Assembly: GCF_026341855.1 (NCBI RefSeq)
Contig: NZ_JAPENW010000001.1
Coordinates: 7,245,001 to 7,309,000, forward strand
DNA: 64,000 bases
From: Streptomyces sp. NBC_00568
Lineage (GTDB): Bacteria > Actinomycetota > Actinomycetes > Streptomycetales > Streptomycetaceae
Reading direction: 5' to 3'
Positions 27,283 through 35,270 of the stretch are shown piece by piece; the stretch's first letter is position 1; the number at the start of each line of letters is the position of its first letter. The translations under genes and the position numbers were made by a program. Below the pieces are notes generated by a model, which was not told the origin of the DNA, did no database searches, and saw only the letters and a program-made list of their open reading frames with translations.

Positions 27283-27609
27283 TCATCGCCGAAACCGCCC
27301 GTCACCGGCGGGACTTCGACCCGGTCGACGGTCCCGCCGGGCTGCTCGCTGATCTGCGTTGCCGACTGCACACCGCACCGAACCGGCCGCCGACCGGGTA
27401 CGGATGGCCGATCGGTTTCGCGAGGTGCTCACCGGTGTCTTCCCTGCCCCGATGCAGGCCGTCCCGGTGTCGGCGGTCGCCGGGGCACGCGGCCCGTCGG
27501 CCCCCACCACCTCGTCCAGCGTGGGTGGCGGTGGCGATCCAGCCGGGGTGGAAACGTTCTCGCCGTCTCCGCGGACGAGGACGCTGTTCTGGCGGTCGAG
27601 CCTGCGCAT
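27283..27609 (-). CDS. Small hypothetical protein, uncertain
   Basis: A possible 108-residue protein starting MRRLDRQNSVLVRG at 27609, six bases after an excellent GAAGGAG ribosome-binding site. The N-terminal about 30 residues look like a normal protein; the rest turns Arg/Ala/Pro-rich, so a frameshift or decay inside the gene is possible. I recognise no family. The whole stretch 27079-27890 otherwise contains no supported gene. Confidence 0.35.
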   Translation of the reverse strand: MRRLDRQNSVLVRGDGENVSTPAGSPPPPTLDEVVGADGPRAPATADTGTACIGAGKTPVSTSRNRSAIRTRSAAGSVRCAVGNADQRAARRDRRPGRSPAGDGRFRR

Positions 27610-27890
27610 GGCGGCTCCTTCGGAGTGGGTGGAATCGCAGCGGTGGCACGGCTGCGGCGCGGCCCGTTCAGGTCAGAAGCCGGTGCCGTTCCGGCGTGAC
27701 GGGGACAATAACGGAACCAGCAGTAACGTATCTAGGGGGAGGCAGGCAGCTTCTGCGACTCAAGTGCGAATCCGGCCCGGCTGCTTGGGCCGTAGGTCTG
27801 TCTGCCGTGCTCTGCGGGGGACCAGGCCCGCACAGAGATCCGCGCCAGCGGTTGAGAGCGCGCAACCCGCCGGCGCCCGCTGATGGAAAA

Positions 27891-27930
27891 GGCGGCGCGT
27901 CCCACCCCCATGAGGGTGGGACGCGCCGCC
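27891..27930 (-). terminator. Strong hairpin terminator behind the sigma gene
   Basis: A perfect 17-bp stem (left arm 27891-27907, right arm 27914-27930) with a six-base loop CCATGA, 22 bp past the stop of the minus-strand sigma factor gene. There is no U-tract, as usual in Streptomyces. Confidence 0.85.
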
Positions 27931-27951
27931 GGTCCGTGCGAAGAGCCGGGC

Positions 27952-28815
27952 TCAGTGGGTGGTGAGCATGCCTGTCCGCAGTTTGGTGAGGGTGCGGTTG
28001 AGCAGGCGGGAGATGTGCATCTGGGAGACGCCGAGGTGTTCGCCGATCTGGGCCTGGGTGAGTTCGTCGACGAACCGCATGTGGATGATGCGCCGTTCGC
28101 GGTCGTCGAGTTCGGCGAGCAGGGGGGCCAGGGCGTTGAAGTCCTCGACGAGTTCGAGGGCGTTGTCGTCGGTGCCGATGAAGTCGGCCAGTACGGCCTC
28201 GCCGTCGTCGCTGGAGCCGATGGTGGCGTCGAGGGAGGCGGACGTGTAGCCGTTGGAGGCGAGGCGTGCTTCGTTGACCTCTTCCTCGCTGAGGCACATC
28301 AGCTGGGAGAGTTCCTTGACGGTGGGGGTGCGGCCGAGCCGGCTGCGGAGCTCCTCGGTTGCTTTGGCGAGGTGGATGCGGGCTTCCTGCAGGCGCCTGG
28401 GTACATGGACGGCCCACGAGGTGTCGCGGAAGAAGCGCTTGATCTCGCCGACGATGTAGGGGACGGCGAAGGAGGTGAACTCGACTTCGCGGGTGAGCTC
28501 GAAGCGGTCGATGGCCTTGATGAGTCCGATGGTGCCGACCTGGACGATGTCCTCCATCTCGTCCTGGCTGCGGCTGCGGAAACGCGCGGCGGCGTAGCGG
28601 ACGAGGGTGAGGTTCATTTCGATGAGGGTGTTGCGCGCGTACTGGTGCTCGGGTGTGCCCTCTTCGAGAACGGCGAGCTGGTCGAAGAACAGCCGGGACA
28701 GCTGCCGGGCGTCCTTGGGAGCGACCTGCGAGGGGTCCGCGATCTCCGGCAGCACCACCGCCTGTGCCTGCGTCTGTGCCGCTGTTCGTCCCTGTGCCGC
28801 CTCGGTCACCGTCAT
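27952..28815 (-). CDS. SigB/SigF/SigG-type RNA polymerase sigma factor (copy 1)
   Basis: A 287-residue sigma-70 group 3 factor with regions 2-4 complete: ARNTLIEMNLTLVRYAAARF and DEMEDIVQVGTIGLIKAIDR (region 2), LGRTPTVKELSQLMCLSEE (region 3), DDRERRIIHMRFVDELTQ (region 4) and QIGEHLGVSQMHISRLLNR (HTH). These factors serve general, osmotic or energy stress and are held by anti-sigma kinases that STAS proteins release. The ATG at 28815 follows GGGAGGGG. It is paralogous to 40839-41678, with near-identical core sequence. A SigB-type promoter is proposed upstream. Confidence 0.95.
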   Translation of the reverse strand: MTVTEAAQGRTAAQTQAQAVVLPEIADPSQVAPKDARQLSRLFFDQLAVLEEGTPEHQYARNTLIEMNLTLVRYAAARFRSRSQDEMEDIVQVGTIGLIKAIDRFELTREVEFTSFAVPYIVGEIKRFFRDTSWAVHVPRRLQEARIHLAKATEELRSRLGRTPTVKELSQLMCLSEEEVNEARLASNGYTSASLDATIGSSDDGEAVLADFIGTDDNALELVEDFNALAPLLAELDDRERRIIHMRFVDELTQAQIGEHLGVSQMHISRLLNRTLTKLRTGMLTTH

Positions 28816-28880
28816 GCCGGTCCCCTCCCACATGGTCCAGCCCCCGTGCAGCCGGCTGCTGAAGGCCGGCAACACAGCGC

Positions 28881-28905
28881 CTACCCGCTGCTGGTGAATG
28901 CACAC
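28881..28905 (-). promoter_or_regulatory. Candidate SigB-type promoter of sigma copy 1
   Basis: On the minus strand GTGT (28902-28905) is followed after 15 bases by GGGTAG (28881-28886). This matches the Streptomyces SigB-type pattern GNNT-N14-16-GGGTAY except for the last base. It lies about 65 bp upstream of the sigma start, suggesting self-activation. Confidence 0.4.
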
Positions 28906-28947
28906 CAGGCATGCCGGCGCCAGTTACTGCCTGTGCTGCACGAGAAG

Positions 28948-28984
28948 CGGGCGGGCGGGCGGAGAAAGTCCGCCCACCCGCCCG
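28948..28984 (-). terminator. Hairpin terminator behind the PRC-barrel gene
   Basis: A 16-bp GC-rich stem with one mismatch (arms 28948-28963 and 28969-28984) and loop GAAAG, 20 bp past the stop of the minus-strand PRC-barrel gene. Confidence 0.7.
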
Positions 28985-29003
28985 CCCGGGCGGCGCCGTG
29001 AGG

Positions 29004-29354
29004 TCAGGCGCGGTGGCTGTAGTAGTACTCGCCGACCTGCTCGTGGTAGCCGGCGTCACCGATGTGCTTGTCCTTGTCGAACTCGGGGGAGTCCTTGATC
29101 TGGTCCTTGGTGAGAGCGACGTAGACCTTCCGCTCCTCCTGGTCGACCCGCTGCACGGTTCCGGCCGGCAGCAGAACATGCCTGCCGAAGATCCACACAC
29201 CGATGTCGACGACGAGATACGCGGAGTTGACCTCGTCCGAGTGCTTGTCGACCTTCCCGATACTGCCGTCGGTCGCCTCGACCTTGTACCCGGTCAGATC
29301 GGTACCCGCGATATGGCCGGTGGTCGCCTGGTAGCCCCAGATGCTGTCACTCAT
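29004..29354 (-). CDS. PRC-barrel domain protein
   Basis: A 116-residue protein with an N-terminal PRC-barrel (LTGYKVEATDGSIGKVDKHS, AYLVVDIGVWIFGRHVLLPA), the small beta-barrel also found in RimM and photosynthetic reaction centres. Streptomyces proteins of this shape are common in sigma-B-type stress loci and are of unknown function. The C-terminus ends HEQVGEYYYSHRA. The ATG at 29354 follows GAGAGGGAG. It sits between SigB-type sigma and CsbD genes, which suggests osmotic or general stress expression. Confidence 0.9.
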   Translation of the reverse strand: MSDSIWGYQATTGHIAGTDLTGYKVEATDGSIGKVDKHSDEVNSAYLVVDIGVWIFGRHVLLPAGTVQRVDQEERKVYVALTKDQIKDSPEFDKDKHIGDAGYHEQVGEYYYSHRA

Positions 29355-29638
29355 AAAACGGCTCCCTCTCAGAATGCTTTACTGTCCGCGTTCTCTGCTG
29401 TCTGCCACAGAAATGCGGAGTCGGAATAGGCGCGCAGCGTCCTGCGGCGATTCCTCGGACCGCCGAGTGCCCTGCCTTCTGCGCCTCACACGTTCCCGCC
29501 GGCAAGAAATACGAGTGGCCGGAGGCGCCGTGCTGGAGGCCATGGTTCCCGGCGTCACGGACATCCCCCGGCCACCACCTCCTCCTACCCCGAATCGGTA
29601 GAATCACCACTTTCGCCCCATCAGCATCAGGCGGACAG

Positions 29639-29680
29639 CACAGTGGGCCCCGACGCCACGCGGCGTCGGGGCCCACTGTG
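29639..29680 (-). terminator. Very strong hairpin terminator
   Basis: A perfect 19-bp stem (arms 29639-29657 and 29662-29680) with tetraloop ACGC, 22 bp past the stop of the minus-strand small membrane gene. The stretch from here to the PRC-barrel start contains no supported gene. Confidence 0.9.
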
Positions 29681-29702
29681 CCGATACGTTGTCGCGGCCT
29701 GC

Positions 29703-29873
29703 CTACCAGCGGTACCAGCGGCCCCGCTTGCCGCCGCTCGCCGCAGGGCGGATCACGAATCCGAGAACCCACACCACCAGCACGATGACGGCGATCCACC
29801 ACAGGGCCTTGAGTGCGAAACCGGCACCGAAGAGGATCAGGGCGAGCAGAAGAACGAGAAGAATAGGAACCAT
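29703..29873 (-). CDS. Small hydrophobic membrane protein
   Basis: A 56-residue protein with two closely spaced membrane segments (VPILLVLLLALILFGAGFAL and WWIAVIVLVVWVLGFVI) and a basic tail GGKRGRWYRW. The type is common next to CsbD genes in actinomycetes and is regarded as stress-related, with no known biochemical role. The ATG at 29873 follows CGGAGG. It is divergent from the CsbD gene with about 160 bp between. Confidence 0.85.
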   Translation of the reverse strand: MVPILLVLLLALILFGAGFALKALWWIAVIVLVVWVLGFVIRPAASGGKRGRWYRW

Positions 29874-30035
29874 AGTTATCAACCTCCGATCCTCCGTGTG
29901 CCCGGCGGAACGATCTCCACTCCTGCGAATCTCATCCTTTCCTGCCGCGCCCGAAGCTGTGAGGGTTCCTGGTTTAGGAGTGGAATATGAGGTGACACAG
30001 GGGAGGGAAATTCTCTCGAGCAGGACAGGGTGTGA

Positions 30036-30218
30036 GTGGTTGTGGCTGCGGACAAGAAGGCTCAGGCCAAGACCGAGCAGGCCAAGGGCAAGGCCAAGAA
30101 GGCCGCCGGGGGCGCGGTGGGCAACGAGTCCCTGAAGGCCAAGGGGCAGGCCCAGGAGTCCAAGGGTGATCTGCGCGAGGCCAAGGAGAAGACCAAGGAC
30201 GCCATCAAACCGAAGTAG
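30036..30218 (+). CDS. CsbD-like stress protein
   Basis: A 60-residue, highly charged Lys/Ala/Glu-rich protein with two repeats of the CsbD type (QAKGKAKKAAGGAVGNESLK and KAKGQAQESKGDLREAKEK). csbD of B. subtilis is a SigB-dependent general stress gene, and relatives are induced by osmotic, heat or phosphate stress. Either GTG at 30036 or GTG at 30042 may start it. The upstream AT-rich bases (GGTTTAGG..GGAATAT, about 29970-29990) could hold a SigB-like promoter but match poorly. Confidence 0.9.
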   Translation: MVVAADKKAQAKTEQAKGKAKKAAGGAVGNESLKAKGQAQESKGDLREAKEKTKDAIKPK

Positions 30219-30231
30219 ACGCACCCCGCCC

Positions 30232-30268
30232 GGTCCCGGCAGCCGCCTCCCCGTTGGCTGCCGGGACC
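30232..30268 (+). terminator. Hairpin terminator behind CsbD
   Basis: A 13-bp perfect stem (arms 30232-30244 and 30256-30268) with an 11-base loop, 13 bp past the CsbD stop. Confidence 0.85.
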
Positions 30269-30420
30269 GTTGCTGTCCGGCACCGGCAACGCCCCTCCAC
30301 CCGCACTCGGCGTCGTGGAGGCGGGCCTGCCGGTGCCGTGATCATTCGTCGTCGTCGGCGACGAACGGGCGGACGTCTGCGGTCTGACCGGCCGTCACCG
30401 GTGCAGGTCGATCGGCTTGA

Positions 30421-30702
30421 TGGCACCCCAGGACGCCACCCAAGATCTGCGCCCGAACCGAGTGGGCTTTCAAGCAGCCTGGCCGGTACCTGGATGCCTC
30501 CGCGTTCTGCTCGCCCGGGATCAACGATGCCCGTGATGACCTGGAGTGGGCGATGCGGCACCTTTCTCCGGGAGCCGAACGGGACTTGGGCCGACTGATC
30601 GCGCGCATCGATGAGGAATTCGAGCGCCGTACCTTGCCTGAACCCAACTGCATTGAGTTGGCGAAGTTCGGCTGGTGGTGGACCAGAAGGCGGGAACGCT
30701 GA
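30421..30702 (+). pseudogene. 5'-truncated gene fragment of unknown function
   Basis: An open frame of 93 codons following a stop at 30418 has no ATG or GTG start but reads like a genuine protein: ARTEWAFKQPGRYLDASAF, DDLEWAMRHLSPGAERDLGR, RLIARIDEEFERRTLPEPN and ELAKFGWWWTRRRER before the stop. It is polar, alpha-helical and has normal Streptomyces codon use. It is best explained as the C-terminal remnant of a gene whose start was lost by rearrangement; IS605-type end remnants lie immediately downstream. Confidence 0.5.
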
Positions 30703-30818
30703 CGGCCCGGGGCTCGTGTACCTCCCCTCCAGTCGAACGACACCGTCCCACCCTCGAGACCGCTCCCCAGGACCTGTGCCAGAACCGAGTCCTGATTCAC
30801 CGGGTTCCTCCGAGGAAG

Positions 30819-30838
30819 CCCCGGTCTTCAGGCCGGGG
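30819..30838 (+). repeat. Orphan IS605-type right-end hairpin
   Basis: CCCCGG and CCGGGG arms flank TCTTCAGG, within GAAGCCCC...GGGGAGGAGTC. The same arrangement directly follows the TnpB fragment at 58247-58275, so this looks like the right end (omega-RNA scaffold) of a lost IS200/IS605 or TnpB element. Confidence 0.6.
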
Positions 30839-31091
30839 AGGAGTCGGACTCCTGCGGGGCAGGGCAGGAAACGGGATTTCGCCTCCAGGGCGAAACACTG
30901 TCCACCTGAGTGGGTAGGCTGCGCGCCGTGCGGTGCGAGAACCAAGCGTGCACAGCGTGCTGATCGAGAGCCAAGACAGCACATGCATCTCCAGGCTTTG
31001 CTGTATGAAACCGGGCTGGTTTCGACCCGGCTGGTGTTGATCGCGGAAGACCTGTCGGGTCGCTGACCCGCAGGCGGCGTGAGCCAGGAAT

Positions 31092-31111
31092 CCCCCTGCT
31101 TCAGCTGGGGG
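31092..31111 (+). repeat. Second orphan IS605-type right-end hairpin
   Basis: CCCCC/GGGGG arms inside GGAATCCCCC...GGGGGAGGATTCAA. This is nearly the layout after the TnpB gene at 40561-40595 (GGAATCCCCC...GGGGGAGGATGTCAA). There is no TnpB gene here. The stretch 30840-31090 may be the remains of such an element; its frames carry no recognisable TnpB motif. Confidence 0.6.
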
Positions 31112-31178
31112 AGGATTCAATCGCCCTGGGATTCGCGCGATGCGCGTGTTCGTTGACTGACCCACCGGCACCGGAAAT

Positions 31179-31218
31179 CCGGCGGCGCTCCCCATCGGTG
31201 GAGGGGGAGCGCCGCCGG
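31179..31218 (-). terminator. Hairpin terminator behind DUF2267 gene
   Basis: A perfect 15-bp stem (31179-31193 with 31204-31218) and ten-base loop, about 48 bp past the minus-strand DUF2267 stop. Confidence 0.8.
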
Positions 31219-31265
31219 TGTGGGTGGACAGTCGTGCTCAGTCGGTGGTGTCCGGCCGGGCCGGC

Positions 31266-31706
31266 TCAGGCGGCCCGGAGGAGCTGGGCCCGTCCGAACA
31301 GCAGGGCGTAGCCGTCGGGGAGTTGGCTGATGATCCGGGCGGTCAGGTCGTCACCGGCGATGCGGGCGACGACGCCGAGGACCGATCCGGTGTCCCAGCG
31401 GGTCGTCGCCAGGGCGCCGCCCGACCGTTGGGCGAGGTCCTTGACGAAGCCCCAGCCGGACAGCGGTCTGCCGGTGGGGATCTGCGAGGCGAGGAAGCCG
31501 GCCGCTTCCCGGGGGAGACGGGCGGCGAGTTCCACGCGCTCGTCACCCGTCAGCTGGCGGCCGAGGGCCTCAAGGACGCGGCGTACGACGTCTTGTGCCT
31601 GTCGGCGGGTGGGGTAGACGCCTTCGTAGCGCACTGTTTCCAGCATCTGGTCGAAGGCGGCCGTGGTTGTCGGGGCGGGGGCTGCGGGGGGAGAGAAAAG
31701 AGTCAT
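31266..31706 (-). CDS. DUF2267 domain protein
   Basis: A 146-residue DUF2267 protein: FDQMLETVRYEGVYPTRRQA, VVRRVLEALGRQLTGDERVE and LAARLPREAAGFLASQIP are characteristic. The family is alpha-helical, cytoplasmic and often found near heat-shock or SigB-type stress genes; its biochemical role is unknown. It lies 180 bp behind the Hsp20 gene on the same strand and may belong to the same stress response. The start at 31706 gives the usual length. Confidence 0.9.
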   Translation of the reverse strand: MTLFSPPAAPAPTTTAAFDQMLETVRYEGVYPTRRQAQDVVRRVLEALGRQLTGDERVELAARLPREAAGFLASQIPTGRPLSGWGFVKDLAQRSGGALATTRWDTGSVLGVVARIAGDDLTARIISQLPDGYALLFGRAQLLRAA

Positions 31707-31887
31707 GGGAGCGCGGCGACTTTCCTTGCGTGGACCGATTTCCTGCTGGGGCCGGGTTCTCGCGTGAACGGCGTACCTCGCGAGGACCGGCTTGCTGCGG
31801 CGTGTGGAGGGAGCCGGTGCTGCCGGGCACGGGACGGATCGCGGGCGGGCCGCCCCGGGCCCGGCAGGCGGACGTGCGGGCGGCAGG

Positions 31888-32319
31888 TCAGCCGTCGAGT
31901 TCCTTGTGGCCGTCGCCGCTGCGGACGCTGATCTTGCGGGGCTTGGCTCGCTCGGCGATCGGGATGCGCAGCGTCAGGACGCCGGCTTCGTAGTCCGCGC
32001 AGATGCGCTCGGTGTCGAGCGTGTCGGCCAGGACGACCTGGCGGGAGAAGACACCCAGAGGCCGTTCGGACAGTTCCGTCTGCGCGCTCTCGGACCGCGG
32101 CAGGGGGCGTCGCTCCGCCCTGACGGTGAGCATGTTCCGCTCGACGTCGATGTCGAGCGCGTCGGGGTCGATGCCCGGCAGATCGAAGGCGATGACGTAC
32201 TGGTCGCCGTCCCGGTAGGCGTCCATCGGCATCGCGGAGGGGCGGGACCACGTTCCCGGACCCATCAGCTGCTGGGCCAGCCGGTCGAGTTCACGGAAGG
32301 GGTCGGTGCGCATCAACAC
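31888..32319 (-). CDS. Hsp20/alpha-crystallin small heat-shock protein (Hsp18 type)
   Basis: A 143-residue small heat-shock chaperone that prevents aggregation of unfolded proteins. The alpha-crystallin domain spans about residues 35-130, with the end motif GVLTLRIPIAE in the usual place. The N-terminus VLMRTDPFRELDRLAQQ is typical of Streptomyces Hsp18. The GTG at 32319 has GGAGG eight bases before it; the ATG at 32313 is the alternative. Two RheA-like operators lie 68-112 bp upstream, and the divergent regulator gene follows, so heat-inducible repression is expected. Confidence 0.94.
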   Translation of the reverse strand: MLMRTDPFRELDRLAQQLMGPGTWSRPSAMPMDAYRDGDQYVIAFDLPGIDPDALDIDVERNMLTVRAERRPLPRSESAQTELSERPLGVFSRQVVLADTLDTERICADYEAGVLTLRIPIAERAKPRKISVRSGDGHKELDG

Positions 32320-32386
32320 GGTAAACACCTCCAGATGAGTTCAGGCAGCTGCTGCCAATGCGCTTCACCTGACATCCGTTGTAGCA

Positions 32387-32405
32387 TGTCATCCGAACGA
32401 CGACA
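32387..32405. promoter_or_regulatory. RheA-like operator, imperfect copy
   Basis: TGTCATC-N5-GACGACA, one mismatch from the inverted repeat TGTCATC-N5-GATGACA that RheA of Streptomyces albus binds. It lies exactly 26 bp from the perfect copy, between the hsp20 gene and its divergent regulator. Confidence 0.75.
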
Positions 32406-32412
32406 ATCCAGA

Positions 32413-32431
32413 TGTCATCCAACCGATGACA
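32413..32431. promoter_or_regulatory. RheA-like operator, perfect copy
   Basis: TGTCATC-CAACC-GATGACA, a perfect inverted repeat identical to the published RheA binding pattern for hsp18 in S. albus. It lies 31 bp before the ATG of the regulator gene, so it should govern both divergent promoters. Confidence 0.9.
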
Positions 32432-32461
32432 ATCTGTGGAACGGCACCCTGGAGGAGGGCG

Positions 32462-33109
32462 ATGAGCGACGACGGCACCTCGGCACCGGCCTCCCTCCTT
32501 GCGGCGGCCACCGCGCTCGAGGCCATCGCCCAGGCCATGCGGACGGCACAGGCCGCCGACACCACCTCCACCGACGACCCCGAGCGGGCCATCGCGGCAC
32601 TGCTGCTCCTGCGTGAAGTGCGCGAACAACTGGCCCACTGGGAGCCCGGACTGATCGAGACGGCCCGGGAGGCCGGCGCCAGCTGGGCCGACCTGGCCCA
32701 CCCCCTCGGCGTCTCCAGCCGCCAAGCCGCCGAGCGGCGCTACCTGCGCGTGCGCCCCGGCGAATCCGGCACCACCAAGGAACAGCGCGTGCAGGCCACC
32801 CGCGACCAGCGGGCCGCAGACCGCTCCGTAGCCTCGTGGGCCCACGGCCACGCCGCCGCGCTGCGCCAGCTCGCCGGGACGATCACGGCCCTGCCGGATC
32901 TTCCCGCCGCCGCGACGGACGTGCTCGCGGCGCTCCACGCCGCGCTCGGAGACAGTGACCCGGCCCGACTCCTGAATCCCCTCGCCGAGGCAGGCCCTCA
33001 CCTGCGCACCGCTCACCCCGACCTCGCGGACCGCGTCACCGACATCGGCCACCGCGCCCGGCAGATGCGCGAGAGCGAGCATCGCCAGCGCTCCTCCGGC
33101 GGCCCGTGA
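32462..33109 (+). CDS. HSP18-type transcriptional regulator (RheA-like)
   Basis: A 215-residue protein divergent from hsp20. The middle (LIETAREAGASWADLAHPLGVSSRQAAERRYLR, about 65-100, here in two parts: GASWADLAHPLGVS and SRQAAERRYLR) reads as a helix-turn-helix, followed by a helical C-terminal domain. RheA of S. albus is a thermosensor repressor encoded divergently from hsp18 and binding the operator seen here; this gene occupies the same position. I did not compare the sequence with RheA directly, so orthology is inferred from context. The ATG at 32462 follows GGAGGAGGG. Confidence 0.75.
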   Translation: MSDDGTSAPASLLAAATALEAIAQAMRTAQAADTTSTDDPERAIAALLLLREVREQLAHWEPGLIETAREAGASWADLAHPLGVSSRQAAERRYLRVRPGESGTTKEQRVQATRDQRAADRSVASWAHGHAAALRQLAGTITALPDLPAAATDVLAALHAALGDSDPARLLNPLAEAGPHLRTAHPDLADRVTDIGHRARQMRESEHRQRSSGGP

Positions 33110-33191
33110 CAGCGCGCAAAGCGACCCGCGTCCCGCACGGCGGGCGTGTGCCGATTTGAGCCAGAATTCGAACACGTGAGCTAATGGGGTG

Positions 33192-33449
33192 ATGGAGTCC
33201 GCGACATTCCCCCACGACCTGGTCCAGCTTCAGGCGGCCTGGTGCCGCACCTACGACGCCCTCGCCGCGCCCCGCCCCACGGCGAACACGGCACTCCGTC
33301 GCCGCCTGCTGGTGTTGTCGGCCCGCCTGTGGTGGCACCCGTTCTGGTCGGGCCCCGGCAGGATGCCGGCGGCCCGTATGGAGCTGCGCAGACAAGCCCG
33401 TGCAGCCCTGGGGCGCGGCGCTGAACCGGCGTCCGGTGCACGTTCCTGA
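33192..33449 (+). CDS. Small conserved hypothetical protein
   Basis: An 85-residue, basic, aromatic-rich protein: LVQLQAAWCRTYDALAAPRP, then TALRRRLLVLSARLWWHPFW. It resembles small Streptomyces proteins of unknown role. The ATG at 33192 (or the GTG just before it) starts it. It lies 80 bp behind the RheA-like gene in the same direction. Function unknown. Confidence 0.6.
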   Translation: MESATFPHDLVQLQAAWCRTYDALAAPRPTANTALRRRLLVLSARLWWHPFWSGPGRMPAARMELRRQARAALGRGAEPASGARS

Positions 33450-34100
33450 CGAGGCCTGTTGTCGTCCGGCCGGAAAGGGGCACTCAGGAGGGAGGCCGGT
33501 CAGGTGGCCTTCCCCCCTCGGGGACTGGCCGGCTCAGGTTCCCCTGGTTCGGCCACGAGTGCCGGGGGAGCCGACCCCTTCTGCGGCCTGCTGACCGAGG
33601 CCCTGGCTGTGCGGGTGCCGGGACGGCGGCTCGCACGGCATCGCGGAGCGCGCCGGGGGGCACTCGTACAAGCGGACGATCCGAGGTCCCAGGAGGCGGG
33701 AGGAGGCCCGAGGCGGCCATGCTGATGCACGCGACCTCCTGCGGGGGGACCGAGCCGACCCTGCGCCTCACCGGCCCGGAGCACGGGCGGCGCGCCCCGC
33801 TGCACAGCCGCGAGCGCGGGAACCGTCCGTCGTCGCCCCGGCGTCGGGCCGACGCCGGCTGACGGCACGCCCCATCGCATCGCGCCGCTGCTCACAGGCC
33901 ACGCTCCTGCGGACGTCAGGCGCCCGCACTCCATCCGGGTCACCGGGCGCGCGGACACCGCGACCGGGCGGCAGGGTGGTGGTGCCGATGCCGCAGAGCA
34001 CCGGCCGGCACCGGCCGACACGGACCGCGGCACCGTCCGCGGTCCCCGTCCCGGACGAGGGGCCCCCGAGCGCACCCGCGCAGCCCACGCAGGAGGTTTC
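33450..34100. other. Intergenic, about 650 bp, no gene recognised
   Basis: All six frames are Gly/Pro/Arg/Ala-rich translations without a good start site. The 3' end carries AGGAGG at about 34090, the ribosome-binding site of the next gene. Confidence 0.5.
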
Positions 34101-34757
34101 GTGCACGACAAGCCGCTCCTCAAGAGCATCGGTGAACTGCTGCGCCGACCGCACGGCTCCTCACACCGCACCCGGCAGGCCGGGCCTGAGGGATTCGCGC
34201 TGGACGTCTCGAAGGTCGCCGGGTTCACCTCCGGCACGATCGGCCCCGAGGACGAGGCGGCGCTGGCCGACGAAGTGGCCCAGCTCCTTCCCCACCACTG
34301 GGATCTGCCCACCAAGTCGGTGGAGGCGCTGACCCCGCTCGTCGACCACCTCGGCGGCCAGCAGGAGCTGATGGCCTGGCTGGACCGCCACCCCGGGCGG
34401 CCACGGCTGACCGCGCGGATCTACGTCCTGCTGGGCCATCTCGACCAGTACAGCGAAGACCCCGCGGTACTTGCCGCCGTACGGCACGCCAGGGCCCAGG
34501 ACCCCTACCCCGTCCGCCTGCGCGGCTACCTGACGCCGGAGACCAACGACGAGACCCTGGGCGGTCTCGCCTACCGGATCGAGGAACTCCTCGGCGACAA
34601 CCGCGAACAGGACGCCATCGCGCTCGCCCTGGCGACCGCCGACTGGCTGCGCAGCGCGGCGCAGAACGCCGAGAGCCCGAACGCCGATGTCCGCGAGATG
34701 GGCGAACTCATGGACCACATGCACCAGGACATCAGCGAGGCCGCGCCGCACTCCTGA
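34101..34757 (+). CDS. Hypothetical cytoplasmic protein
   Basis: A 218-residue alpha-helical protein of unknown family. Features are SIGELLRRPHGSSHRTRQAG at the start, then DEAALADEVAQLLPHHWDLP, a helical repeat-like middle (RPRLTARIYVLLGHLDQYS, DPAVLAAVRHARAQDPYPVR) and an acidic C-terminus. The middle could be a TPR/HEAT-like solenoid. The GTG at 34101 has GGAGG four to five bases before it. It has no obvious operon partner. Confidence 0.7.
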   Translation: MHDKPLLKSIGELLRRPHGSSHRTRQAGPEGFALDVSKVAGFTSGTIGPEDEAALADEVAQLLPHHWDLPTKSVEALTPLVDHLGGQQELMAWLDRHPGRPRLTARIYVLLGHLDQYSEDPAVLAAVRHARAQDPYPVRLRGYLTPETNDETLGGLAYRIEELLGDNREQDAIALALATADWLRSAAQNAESPNADVREMGELMDHMHQDISEAAPHS

Positions 34758-35121
34758 CCCGGCAGTGCGACAGCGGCTGGGTTAGCCGCGCCGTCCGTGT
34801 CCGGCATGACCGTCGCCTTCGAGAGATGACCGGGAATCCCACCGGGCATCGGAGGGCTGCCGCAGGCCTGCCGAGGGTGAGGCGCCTCGCAACCGGCCTT
34901 CGCGGGCGTGGAGCCGGCGGGAGGGTGTGGTCTACCGGTCGGTCTGTGGCTGCCGTGCCGCCGTACTCGAGGCCTGAGCCGTCGGCGAGCCCACCCTTGG
35001 CCGTTTCCCGCTCGCGCGGAAACCGTCACTTCCGTGGTCACCCGCCACGGTTTTCGAACTCTCGCCGGACTCCGGCCCCGTCGTCCTCCACCGGGGTTCC
35101 GGGCAGGGCGCCCGGTCCTTC

Positions 35122-35158
35122 AGAAGCTGTGTCTGAACCCCCTTCCGTAGGTGGCAGG
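35122..35158. repeat. Left copy of a 37-bp inverted repeat
   Basis: Begins AGAAGCTGTGTCTGAACC and continues with AGGTGGCAGG at its inner end. The inverted partner is at 36991-37027; 33 of 37 bases agree. The length and the GCTGTGTCTGAAC core resemble an IS terminal repeat. The stretch from the previous gene (34758) to here holds no supported gene. Confidence 0.85.
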
Positions 35159-35270
35159 GCTGCCCCTGGGCGTTCGGGCGCCGTGTCGTGGATCGTTGAA
35201 ACGGGCCCCCTCACGTCGGTCGCCGTTGCGGCGTGGGACGTGCCGGGGCCCCGCTTCTGTTGATCGTTGA

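Noticed and set aside
26980..27965. Long plus-strand reading frames opposite and beyond the DUF485 gene
   Set aside because: Arg/Pro/Gly-rich composition, no ribosome-binding site, and they overlap the well-supported minus-strand DUF485 gene and a terminator hairpin.
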